Position numbers and translations under genes: made by a program. Source: Numida meleagris (taxonomy: Eukaryota; Chordata; Aves; Galliformes; Numididae). From it: DNA of 64,000 nt. Below are positions 26,169-35,783 of the stretch, one piece after another. The stretch spans positions 12,152,995-12,216,994 of the forward strand of contig NC_034412.1 of assembly GCF_002078875.1 (NCBI RefSeq), read 5' to 3'. How positions within the stretch are numbered: position 1 is the first letter of the stretch; each line of letters opens with the position of its first letter. The notes below the pieces were generated by a model. That model made no database searches. It was not told where the DNA came from and saw only the letters and a program-made list of their open reading frames with translations.

Positions 26169-28143
26169 ATTTATGTAACACTACATGAAGACAAAGTAAA
26201 CAAAATACTTCATATGGTATCCTTGCTGTGGCATCAGTTTATTTGATGAACTCAACTTCTGGAAAACACATCATTAAAACCCTCTTCATCTCTCACCAAA
26301 GAGCACTGCATCTAAATATACTGAACCTATTAACATCTGCCCCACGCAAGAGTTCATATGCATCTTTTTGCCTCATTTAATGAGGGGAGAAAGCAGCAGA
26401 AAAACAAGACAGACTGATAGAATAAAGCTCCCTCTTTACAGTACAAAATATGTAATGCTTAAGGATAACAACAGAAGGCCTTTAATGAAGCAAGACTGTA
26501 ACAAGCCCTTACTTCACATTCACATTAAATATGGTGGAAAACAGTAAGCTGGAGAGTGAGTGATGGTACAGTTTAGCTTTTTTTCACTTGTTTAATTTGT
26601 ATCTTTATTAAAGTCAATGTCCATCTTAATGTTGCGGGCTTACAAACTGGTAATGAAGACCAGCCAGCTAGCTGGACTTGCATTTACAACTGGACAGGGC
26701 TGCACTCAAGGCAATGATTCCTGACCATGCAGTAACTGCAGATAATCATTTTTATTAAATTTTATTAGAATAAAGTGAGGTGGTTTTAGGAATATGTGCA
26801 GCTTCCAACCAGCTATGGTTTGAGTAGCCAAAATAGCAATAAATGTTTTAGAGGATCAGGGTATTTAAATCCTCCACAGTAATTTAAATAAAACACTAGA
26901 TTGTTAGCCATCGATTTGTATCTTCTGGATTTCCCTGTCTTAGGAAGCCTTGAGGCACATTTTCGGCCCTTCTGAGCCAATAGCGTGATATTAACAGTAA
27001 AGATCTATGGGTACTGAAATGAGAGAGATTCTTTGTATTAATGTTAATTGATTCATTATCAAGAAACAAAACACAACCTACGCTCAGTGAAGTAAATCAG
27101 ATGGGAACCATCTACCTACTCTTTTGACTAGCCAGAGCAAAAATATAGAGTTTGGGAAGCAACAAAGAGGAAGATGCATGAGGCTGGGGTTGCCACCTGG
27201 GGGGATGGTTCCTCAGCTGGGGGATTTCCTGAAAGCTGAGGGGGGCACCAGGAAATGAGGAGCATGCTGAACCAGCTGATTCCTGAAATTTAAAGCAATG
27301 ATGTATTTAGCTCAGATGATTAAGATAGGACACAAGTGGCAGAGATTCCATAGAACAGAAATGCTGGGAAAATGGCTTGAGAAAGGCAGATCTAAATGAA
27401 ACAAAGTATTCAAGTTTTAAAACTGCAATGACAAATAAAAGCAACAACAGTATTAATAAATTTACTACAGTGGCATCTAGGGTAGAGTAGAACTGGGTTA
27501 TTTTACAATGTGGTAAGAGACAGCCGTGCTGCAAGGCCCTTGCGATCAAAATTAATAAGGTAGGAAAGCAAAAAACAGGCAGCAATGTCCATGCGGACAT
27601 TATTCCTAAATTACTCTCTTACACAAGGCATCAGAGACAGGCCTAGATGGGCAATTTTAAGACAAAGTTTTATTTACTTAGTAAGTATCCCAATGAGAAA
27701 CACTGTATTTTTATGGAACATAATCAGATTGCTATCAATATTGCTTGCTATTCATCCTGCAATGTGAATTTTTACCTCACAGACTACTTACCAGTCCCTG
27801 CTACTCTGGTGTAAATCCTATTGCTTGGGGCATGCTGAGGCAGTTTTACACACAGAGAGATTTATTAGTAGGGCCCACAATGCCTCCCGCAGTGAAAGTT
27901 ACTTCAGGGACAAGAACAAAAACGGGAAAGGCAGAGACACAAAAGGGAAGCAGAATCTGCCCACGAGGGACGGCCAGGCAGGGAGGACAGCAGCCAGGAA
28001 CTCCACAGGAAACTCCATGGTGCTAGCTGCTAGCCGAAGCTGCTGCAGGGAACCCAGCTCCTGGCTGCAGCCCCTTCCTGCTACACAGACACAGATAAAA
28101 CCCACTGTAGTCACCAGCCCACAGCAAGATTAGCACAGGAACC

Positions 28144-28162
28144 TTTTTTTTTTTTTTTTTTT
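28144..28162 (+). repeat. T19 homopolymer
   Basis: Nineteen T in a row. It adjoins a GC-richer 300-bp stretch (27830-28140) that might be a retroposed minus-strand sequence, but I recognise no gene there. Confidence 0.9.
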
Positions 28163-31100
28163 GCCTTGTGAGCAAAAAGATTAAGCTATTCCCAAAGTCC
28201 AAATTCCATTTATTTCTATTAATGCTTATATTTCTTTAAAAAAAAAAAACCTCTATCAATATCTGCAAGATTTGATTTTAAAACACCAATATCACCCTAA
28301 CAAGACGTTAGTCAGTCTTAACCTAAGATATACCACTACAGAAATTTCAACCGCATCCCTTCCTCAAAGCTCGAATGAATAACCTCACCAACCAAACCCA
28401 GTAAGACAGGCAAGCAATGAGTATCATGTCTGCAAACACCACATCATGAATAGACAGTTTGTAATTTAATAAAAACATCCTCTTAACAATGTAATTATTT
28501 GCATCGTTTATGTTTCTCATGTCAGCCTCCCATCTGCTGAGAAAAGCTTATCTACTGGTGGAAACTGGAGAAATAAAATCATATCATCCAGGTGGGTTAC
28601 AGCTAGCTACTGATCATTCAGCACTGATTTCACTTCGAAGAGCCTTCTAATATCAGAAAACGAAAAAAAACTATGACACCACTTCAAAAATCGGAGGCAG
28701 TGTTTTTAACCTCTGTCCTTTTACATTAATACAGCAGTGCCTGGAAAAGCTACAGCAGTAAAGGAGGAGTCATTGAGGCAGTTCCCTTCACACCACCACC
28801 ACAGCTGAAAGGGACAGAAATCAAGAAACATTAGAATCAGTGTAAGCTGATAAGGACGTTAAAGAAGAGTACAACACACAGAACTTAAACAAAATCTGTT
28901 AAAAGGCACAGAGAAAGAACACATTTCTGAGCAGACAGTGGCTTATTTTCTGGAGGTGTTCCAGATTTTCAGTTTCCATCTGGAGGTACTTAGTGCTGCG
29001 ATAAGGCAAGAGGAAGTTTCCAGATGCAACACAAGAGCACATCACGTTCGACATGAAAGACCTACAAGTCAGACAATCACAGTCAAATGAAAATCCTTAG
29101 GACCTGAACAAGGACAGACACATATTCATGCCCATCTAATCAGCACTCACATCTGTATATAAAAACATTTTTAAATAAGAGCAAATTTGGAGCCTGTGAT
29201 TGAAAACGTGCCCCAGCTGGGAAGAATAAAAGATGTTCATACTGTTTTTTGTCCTTCTGCAGCACAAGGTGGTTCAGCTTAAGCTGAGACTTGCTACGTA
29301 CAAGTTTACAATAAGCCAGTTTGGATTTTTCATTCTTCAGACCAGCTCCTGCCCATGATGCTCAGTACTCCAGTATTCACAAACCCCATGTCCGTTGCAG
29401 GGAAGAGGCAGGCAGAACACAGGAGCTTGGCTGCAGCTCCTCCGGGGTACAAGACCTGCCTTTCACCTAACATACACCGTGACTTCTAGCGAAAGCAGAC
29501 AACCCCCCACAAGGGTCTAAGTGCTTTATTGAACCCAGAAATCCTGCTCTGTTTTAGGCTGTCTGCTCAGTGGAGCTGCAGCAGTGCAACAGCTGAGTGT
29601 GGGGCTGTCACTCCCCATTTGCAGACACAACTGGTGTGGCAAGGAGGGCAAGAAGATGCCCCCTGGGAACAGCAGCCTTCGAGTCAACTGCTGTCTGAAC
29701 GAGCACTCAGAACCACAAGCTCTGAAACATGCATGCCTACAGCCTTGCACTGCAAATCAATGCAAACAATATCTGCTCTCCCTTGTCTGGTGAAATCGTT
29801 CCAATGAGTCTTGTGGGGTGGGAACAGTGACAGTGCAGCCAGCCCAGGCAGGCAGGTGTGGGCGTGCAGTGACAGGAGGTGCAAGCCTGAAGCCTTCTGC
29901 TCTAAGAAAAAAAAATATATTTCAAGAAACACAATGGCACTGAAATTGCATCAGAATTGGAAATGTGGATGAAAGAGAAGCAGACTCTATGAAATTCTTC
30001 AGTTATTTAACTTTACAGATTATGTGGGCGTTCCACGTGGATTAGTTAAAGCAAGCTATTTCTCCGCTATTCTTAAAGCCATCACATCCAATTACAGAAT
30101 GAGATTGGATCTGAGCAGAAAAGTTTTGTTTCTTTGGGATTCAGAAGCTAACACTGAATGAAATAGAAAAGAGAAACTTGTCTTGTGGTGAAAGGACAAG
30201 GAAAAGAGCAATCGCATAAGAAAACCAATGTCCAGACCTCTGAACAGCAAGGCAATTGCATGTGTCAAGTTCCCATAACATGATGGTGCCAGCTGAGGCT
30301 TATGTTAAAGCAGTGCAATAAAATGAGATGCCTGGAGCCTCTGTCAGAAGAATGATGCTATCTCATTAATGGGATTACATAGAAAAATTGGAGGAATTTC
30401 AGTCAAGAGGAATAAAATGATTAAGGATCAAAAGACCATAACTCATGAAAGAAAGTAAAAACTGGATACTGTTCTCTTGCCTGAAAAGCCCAGGTCTCCA
30501 AATCATGAAGGCTTGATGGTACCATAGACACCCCAGCATCTCCCCCACTTATGCCTGGAACAACTGTGATGGATCAGACCCTACAGAGCAAAAACTCATT
30601 ATAAAATGTTGGCTTTGTTATGGCAATACTATTATCGCATCACTCAGCAAGGAACTAATAATCAGAGGTAAAAGAGGAGAGAAAGGGTAATTATCTAGAA
30701 ACAGCTGGAGGATGTAAGTTCCCTTAGAGAAGAATACATTTAGTCAGTGGAAAGAAAAAGGGAAAAAAAAAAAAGATTGTGGCTAGAGAGACTAGGTAAA
30801 ATTGGCGCACTTCAGTTAACGACTATGGGGGATTTCTTAGCCATAGGAATGACACACATACAGAATCATTTTCCCAGGGAAAGTACTGAAAATCACAACT
30901 GTTGAATTGTCTGAAGGGAGGCTGGCCATGTCCCCAAAACCACATGGTAAGGCTCTGGCATAGACAAGAGCGCACTGGCTACAGAGGAAGGGGGAAAGGA
31001 AAAACCGTACATACAGGAAAACGGGAGCATTGTGGCAGCAGATGTTCCCTAGTCATCACTACTATGTTACATTGCAAGAAAAATAAATGAATAAATAACA

Positions 31101-32515
31101 AAGATCTCTAAATATAGAATGAGATTTTCCTCACTGAGGGGTTCAACATCTCTCTGCAATCTGCCTTTTCAGTTGAAGGACTGTAGGTTAAATAAAAGGA
31201 CTCATTTAAATTCTGCACACATTCGCAGAGGTAAACTGATTTCAGAAAGCATTATTATGTCTGAACTCTCTCTCAGTAGGGGTGAAAGCCAGATACTTTG
31301 TGAAATGTTTTTATGATAGCTAATATTCTCTAAAAATTCATTAGATGTCAACATAAAGGACAAAAGGCATCACCGAGGAAGAGCAAATGCCACAAGCTAC
31401 CTACCACGCAAAGTATATTAGAGTCACTTGACCTGTGTTCCACTGCGTCAGCAAAGGGCAGCACTGCTTCAATATCTAGCAATGGTCTCATTTCTTAGCT
31501 ATTGTAGCAGGGAAAAAGTCAAATAAAAATGACACTTCCCAACAGGAATCTTTGCTAAGGAGCACCAGACCTGGAGGTGCCACAGCACAGCCCTTTAGAG
31601 CACACCCACACCTCATGCCATGGGCACTGCGTGCCAGGAAAGCTGCGGATCTCACCAGGACGCAACCTTTTCCAACTCCATCTCTGTCCCATCAGATCCC
31701 CCAACAAGAAGACTGCTCAGAAGAAGTGTACATGGATACGTGCGCACACACACGTGACAGGTGATTATGCACTTTGGCCTTACCAAGCACGTGTAGCATC
31801 AGGAAACAGCTTTTCCACAGCTGATGCTTTACAGAGCAAAGGAGGCTCATGCTCTATGTTTGGAGACCCTCAAGAGTGTGTAGTTTCCCCACACAACCAA
31901 CTTCTGAGCCAGACAAAGCTAGTTTGGCTGCCAAGGCCCAAAGGGCAGCACACGCCACGCTGGAGCCTGGCTCAGGCTGCTTGTGGCTGTGGGAGGCAAG
32001 GCAAGCTCTGCCATCAAGTGAGACAGCTCCAATGAAAGATGCACATGGAGTAGATTTGTTTGCTACTTTTATATGGATTTTTTTCTACAGAAGAATGCAC
32101 TGAGAGCTCCTAAGCTGTTAAACTTTAAAGAAGCAGAGTTTCTTCTGATATGCTTTGATGTAAGTGGACAAATTCATCTTGTTGCTTAACCGAATCAAGA
32201 TCTAACAACCCACACCACCCCCACCACCCCCCACATACCCTTTTTTTTTTTCAATAGTCAACCTTAAGTTTTAATCTACAACTCTGTTTCAGTAGATTTA
32301 TACATCTGATAGTAGAGCAACGGTAGAGCCCTTCATATGCAAATACACAGCACTGGACCCTTCATCTCCCATTGCAATGCTAGCACTTGCAGAAAGCAAT
32401 AACTGTGTCTACAAGGAGTGATGTTCCTTAGAGGCTGTCAGAAATTCTCCACAATTTGTACTGTGCCACACAACTCAACTTCCTTTTTAACATAAGCCCA
32501 GAATTTCTGTTAGAA

Positions 32516-32521
32516 CCCCTC
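32516..32521. repeat. ERV target site duplication, left copy
   Basis: CCCCTC directly before the TG of the 5' LTR. The identical six bases follow the CA of the 3' LTR at 34395-34400, which fixes both element boundaries. Confidence 0.9.
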
Positions 32522-32672
32522 TGCGGGAAAACAAAGACTGACCCGCCACCTCGACTAACACCTTGGGACACGTGACCAAGGGGCTGTTACGCGGGTATAA
32601 AAGGTTGTAAGCACGTACAATGAAGGGTCTTCGTCCTGCACTAGCAACGGAGTCCGTGCCTCAGTTGCCACA
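32522..32672 (+). repeat. ERV 5' LTR (151 bp)
   Basis: Starts TGCGGGAAAAC and ends TTGCCACA. It has a TATAAAA box at 32596-32602. The position of the poly(A) signal reads AATGAA (32619-32624), whereas the 3' LTR has AATAAA. U3 before the TATA box is only about 75 bp and carries an inverted repeat CCTTGG/CCAAGG (32561-32581) around CACGTG. It holds ten CpGs against one in the 3' LTR. Confidence 0.9.
32596..32602 (+). promoter_or_regulatory. TATA box of the 5' LTR
   Basis: TATAAAA in both LTRs at the same offset, followed about 17 bp later by the AATAAA/AATGAA site. This is the usual promoter and poly(A) layout of a short LTR. Whether it is active is not visible from sequence. Confidence 0.7.
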
Positions 32673-32674
32673 AA

Positions 32675-32692
32675 TGGCGGCCGAACAACGAC
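32675..32692 (+). other. Primer-binding site, Lys-tRNA-like
   Basis: TGGCGGCCGAACAACGAC begins two bases after the 5' LTR. It agrees with the tRNA-Lys(3) type primer site at 15 of 18 positions by my count. The position immediately after the LTR is right for a primer site; the exact tRNA is an inference. Confidence 0.65.
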
Positions 32693-32756
32693 CCTGTGTC
32701 AGGGTCAGCCTCGGGAGAGAATCGGCTGTCAGGCTGACTGGCAGCAATCGGGACTA

Positions 32757-32861
32757 GGGCCGCTGAAAGGAAGCGGGACCCAAAACCTGCTGAAAGGAAG
32801 CGGGAATCAGGGCCACTGGAAGGAGGCGGCACCCAAAACCTGCTGAAAGGAAGCGGGACCA
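32757..32861 (+). repeat. Tandem repeat in the ERV leader (two 52-53 bp units, four half-units)
   Basis: Two adjacent units, 32757-32809 and 32810-32861, align almost throughout. Each is made of two halves built on CTGAAAGGAAGCGGGA. The array sits between the primer site and gag, where retroviral packaging signals usually lie. Confidence 0.85.
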
Positions 32862-32892
32862 GGCTGCACAGCCGCAGTCACTTCTGCAGGAC

Positions 32893-32902
32893 GGAGGTGA
32901 GC
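32893..32902 (+). promoter_or_regulatory. Likely major splice donor of the ERV
   Basis: GGAG|GTGAGC, cut predicted between 32896 and 32897. It matches the donor consensus well and lies 18 bases before the likely start of gag, a usual place for a retroviral major donor. No partner acceptor could be assigned with confidence. Confidence 0.5.
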
Positions 32903-32914
32903 AACGGGGAACAA

Positions 32915-33679
32915 GTGGGATCGAGCGTAACAAAGGAACAGGAGGCGGTTTGCAAAATAATGGAAGTGATTTTGCAGAAGCACCGCGCTACAGTGGAAGG
33001 TTTTGATTTAAGGCGACTTTTGGTGTGGGTCTCTCGTAACGTAGGAGTAGATGAGGCTATGATCTACGACACAGAGACGTGGGAGAAAACGGGAGTGAGG
33101 CTGTGGGACGCAGCTACGCGCTCTGACCCTGTGGCTGAAGACCTTTTGGGGCCCTGGAGATCGGTTTTTGAGTCGCTGAAAAAACATGCGGAATCCACTC
33201 CACTCATGGAGCCCAGCGCTCCTCCTGTGGAGGGGACCGCTGCAAACGGCTGCGATGAATCTGTTGGACTCTATTACAAGGACAGTGACCCTTTAGAGCC
33301 CGGACCAGTGAGTCCGAAGGAGGAACCAGATTTGTGCAGAGCGGGAGGGGGATTCGGGCTCTGCTTTACCTATACCAGTAATCTGTTAGGCTCTGTTTTG
33401 AAAAGTTACACTCTTTGTCCTCGTGATTGCAGGACCTTGGCACCATTGACTTTGACAAGTGCCCAGTACACGATGTGGATGGGCTTTTGGAGAGAATCTG
33501 CACAACAAAAGGCGATAGAGAATACACTCGCCAACGCCACGGGCCAAGACACCACCCCCCTCGAACAGGATCGGTGGGAACCGGTGGCGTCAGCAGCAAA
33601 AGCCGAGTCACTTCTACGGAGAAGGCTTACCGAGGCAAACAGACTGTGGTGCTTGGTGCAGTTATACTGCAACCAGTAA
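32915..33679 (+). pseudogene. Gag-derived open frame (matrix plus part of capsid), start codon lost
   Basis: Seen: one frame stays open for about 255 codons to a stop at 33677-33679. At the expected start the codon is GTG (32915-32917), followed by Gly-Ser-Ser, the context of an N-myristoylated matrix protein. The first in-frame ATG is at 32960. The first 85 or so residues form a charged, Trp-containing, matrix-like domain. A PSAP late-domain motif (33212-33223) follows, then an acidic Pro-rich stretch. After that comes a segment with SAQYTMWMGFW that resembles the middle of capsid. No nucleocapsid zinc knuckle (CX2CX4HX4C) is present. Known: gag assembles the particle at the membrane, and PSAP recruits TSG101. 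Inference: a truncated gag relic whose capsid end is lost in the internal deletion. A second open frame across 33427-33759 overlaps it and is taken as a shadow. Confidence 0.7.
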
Positions 33680-34225
33680 CCAGCGTCAAGCAATGCGCCA
33701 ACTACCTCAGGGCATCTTACACCCAGTCAGCTTGTTCTTTTCCCTTAGCAGCTCAGTAACTTTGGAAGTATATCTGCTTCTGAGCCCAAAATAAGCTACA
33801 TGTCGAAACCTCATGGGATTAGTTTGATGGGTGGTTTCAAGGTTTACACAACTTTGTCAAAATGAGGGGAGGCATTGTAATTCTCGAGGGCGAAGTGGAG
33901 CTAAACAAATTTATCTGGTTTGTATTTAAAGTGATTTCATTATTACTGCATAGAAGTTTTGTACTGTTTGGAGACTACCTTTGGGTGTGATTGTAACAAC
34001 AGTGAGTTTGGGTTTTAGTGTGGAAGTTTAGTCACAAGACATGTTCTCAGATTACTGAGATTGCTGTTTGAGTTAATATTATTTCTCAAGATAAACAATC
34101 CGCGTGCCATCACTGATAACGTTTTCTGGAGAAAACATCAATAGGTTTTAGATCCTTGTATTATATCGTGCCTTAGAGCCATGATTAATAAGGCGATCAA
34201 CCAAGTGCTTGTTGTTCAAACTAAT
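33680..34225 (+). other. ERV internal remnant without readable gene
   Basis: Lies between the gag-derived frame and the purine tract. All frames are interrupted, base composition drops back to AT-rich, and no polymerase, protease or envelope motif can be read. It may be the leftover 3' end of the internal region. Confidence 0.6.
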
Positions 34226-34239
34226 AAAGAAGGGGGAGA
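34226..34239 (+). other. Polypurine tract of the ERV
   Basis: AAAGAAGGGGGAGA abuts the TG of the 3' LTR, as expected for the plus-strand primer of reverse transcription. Confidence 0.85.
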
Positions 34240-34394
34240 TGTGGGAAAACTAAGACTAACCCCCCACCTTGACTAACAAAACACCTTGGGACACTTGACC
34301 AAGGGGATGTTACGCAGATATAAAAGGTTGTAAGCAAGTACAATAAAGGGTTTTCCTCCTGCACTAGCAATGGAGTCATGCCTCAATTGCCACA
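34240..34394 (+). repeat. ERV 3' LTR (155 bp)
   Basis: Starts TGTGGGAAAAC and ends TTGCCACA, with terminal inverted bases TGTGG/CCACA. TATAAAA is at 34319-34325 and AATAAA at 34342-34347. It differs from the 5' LTR by about 16 substitutions, one 5-base and one 1-base length change. The following CCCCTC (34395-34400) is the right target duplication. Confidence 0.9.
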
Positions 34395-34566
34395 CCCCTC
34401 TAACATCTTTTATTAACAAACCTGTGGTAGTTAACCCACACAGTGGTCATCAGTGGGGTTTCCAGGACAATGAACATGCTGGTTACACTGAGCTCTTTCT
34501 ATTCCTCTCACATACATGCAACAATTCCACAGTGGTCTAGTTCCTTAAGTTTCTACTCCCGAGTAC
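34395..34566. other. Short intron segment between ERV and PID1 exon 2
   Basis: Holds the right target duplication (34395-34400) and about 160 bases of unremarkable intron. It ends in the exon's donor, read on the minus strand as GTACTC (34561-34566). Confidence 0.8.
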
Positions 34567-34713
34567 CTTGCATCCAGTGTGAGCCCGGGTCTTCATGAGG
34601 GGTGTTGTGGTGCACAGCTCGATGGCTTCTGGTTCGTGAAAGATCACTGTCGGGAGAGGCTCTTTCCGAAGAGTTAGGACATTCAGCTTGGTCTTTAACA
34701 TGGTCTGAAAGTG
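34567..34713 (-). CDS. PID1: PID1 coding exon 2 (internal exon, 49 codons)
   Basis: Seen: on the minus strand a pyrimidine-rich tract ending TTTCTCTGTTCAG precedes 147 bases open in one frame. The donor AAG|GTACTC follows, and both junctions are phase 0. The translation begins HFQTMLKTKLNVLTL, contains VIFHEPEAIELCTTTPLMKT and ends HTGCK. Known: from memory this matches the second coding exon of vertebrate PID1, a cytoplasmic adaptor of about 217-250 residues. Its C-terminal PTB/PID domain binds LRP1 and it dampens insulin-IRS1 and PDGF signalling. The exon supplies the segment just before the PTB domain, apart from its first residues. The short first exon would be above 64000 and the PTB exon below position 1; neither is in the window. 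An internal ACCATG at codon 5 could serve as a start for transcripts with other 5' exons. Differences from the human exon as I recall it are conservative. An endogenous retrovirus lies about 160 bp past the donor, in antisense. Confidence 0.93.
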
Positions 34714-35570
34714 CTGAACAGAGAAAGAAAATCAATTATCTCGAGTTCAGGTGCAGAAAAATAAGAGTTAATAGTTGAACCAGCCTGTGCGTTTCATTTA
34801 ATATTCAGTGCCTTGGAATTTCCATGAGGAGAGTTAATAAGTTTCATAACTTAAAAAAAAATTAAGGAAAGTTATTCATTATATTACTATTAGCAGTGTG
34901 GAGATTATTTTTAATTAAAAAAGATACACACACACACAATTAGATGATTTTTGAGCTGAGAAAACATTTCAAAATTTGCCTAATTAGCATTACAATCCAT
35001 ATATGTCCCAAAAAGGGTTTAAATTCAACCTCTAATCACTCCTAAGCACATTATACAAACTCCTCATAGACCCAGTCCCACTACTAATGACAATATGGAG
35101 AGAAGAAGAAACGATCAAAGAACAAGTTTAATCCTTTCTTGTTTTCTTTCCTCCATACTTAAATCTCATCCCATTGATGTCAATAAAAGTTATCACACTC
35201 ACCAAGATGAGTGCCTCATTGGTTTGCCTTTAGTCTATGAATTTTAAAATATCTTTGTAAGCAGTTGTTTCCCCTAGTTTCCAGTGTAAAAGCCTTTACT
35301 AGTACATGACTAATAGATGTCATGAAAAACTTGATATTGCCCATAAACAAAAAAATTCCCCAGACTTGAAAGAGGAACTAAGTGAACACTGATACTGTTG
35401 AATGAAAACCTTCTCAGCAATTGCATAAGTGTAGAAGGTCAATCCACGAAAGGTTTCTAAATCAATTTTGTGGAATCAGAAGAGCGTGAAAAATTTTTCA
35501 ACATTATAATACAATAGTCTAGCTTCAAATCTTTTTACTGTGTGGTACAAAGATCTTTGCACTTCTCACT
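34714..35570. other. PID1 intron 1, acceptor-proximal segment
   Basis: Starts with the polypyrimidine tract and CAG acceptor of exon 2 (34714-34735 on the minus strand). It contains a short CA repeat (34926-34939) and otherwise plain AT-rich intron. Confidence 0.7.
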
Positions 35571-35783
35571 GGTGACCGGCAATAGGACTCAAAGGAAAGG
35601 CACAAAAGTGTCAGGGAGGGTCAGGTTGGGCAGTGGTCATGGTCCCAAGCTGCCAGAGTTCAAGACAACAGACACTGCACAACACTCTCAGATACAGGGT
35701 TTGATTTTTTGGGGGTGGTTCTCCATGGAGCCAGAAGTTGGACATGATGATCCTTGTGAGTCCCTTCCAAAGCAGGATATTGT
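35571..35783 (+). mobile_element. Older CR1 3'-end fragment
   Basis: GGTGACCGGCAATAGGACTC, AAGCTGCCAGAGTTCAAG, GATGATCCTTGTGAGTCCC and TTCCAAAGCAGGATATT are spaced as in an older CR1 subfamily, plus strand. The terminal ATTCTATG repeats have decayed. It lies in PID1 intron 1, antisense to the gene. Confidence 0.82.

Larger units (their letters stand above)
22363..32515. other. PID1 intron 2 segment, no gene seen
   Basis: Ten kilobases of intron. Simple repeats are the T-runs at 26154 and 28144 and a C/A-rich patch at 32212-32233. The minus-strand frame 24667-24987 and plus-strand frames near 27745-28133 lack domain signatures. Stretches 23230-23340 and 28440-28530 are AT-rich with homeodomain-type cores, but nothing can be assigned. 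Confidence 0.65.
32522..34394 (+). mobile_element. Compact class II (beta-like) endogenous retrovirus, internally deleted
   Basis: Seen: a 1.87-kb element bounded by two related 151- and 155-bp repeats with TG...CA ends. It is flanked on both sides by CCCCTC (32516-32521 and 34395-34400). Inside, in order, are a Lys-tRNA-like primer site, a GC-rich leader with tandem repeats, a splice-donor-like site, a gag-derived open frame, about 550 bases without a readable gene, and a purine tract next to the 3' LTR. Known: a 6-bp duplication and a Lys primer are usual for class II (ERVK/beta-like) elements. Inference: this is a non-autonomous deletion product that lost protease, polymerase and nearly all envelope and was mobilised by a relative. 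It lies in PID1 intron 2, antisense to the gene. I do not recognise the family name with certainty. Confidence 0.9.

Noticed and set aside
29520..29750. Minus-strand frame followed by TTCAATAAAGCAC, like a gene 3' end
   Set aside because: A lone AATAAA in AT-rich intron is common, and no exon or promoter can be paired with it.
32641..32832. Minus-strand open frame over the ERV leader
   Set aside because: It is Pro/Ser/Phe repetitive because it reads the antisense of the leader tandem repeats; no independent evidence.
33427..33759. Second plus-strand frame of 110 codons in the ERV, preceded by an acceptor-like GTGATTGCAG
   Set aside because: It overlaps the gag-derived frame, has no envelope motif, and looks like a frame shadow.
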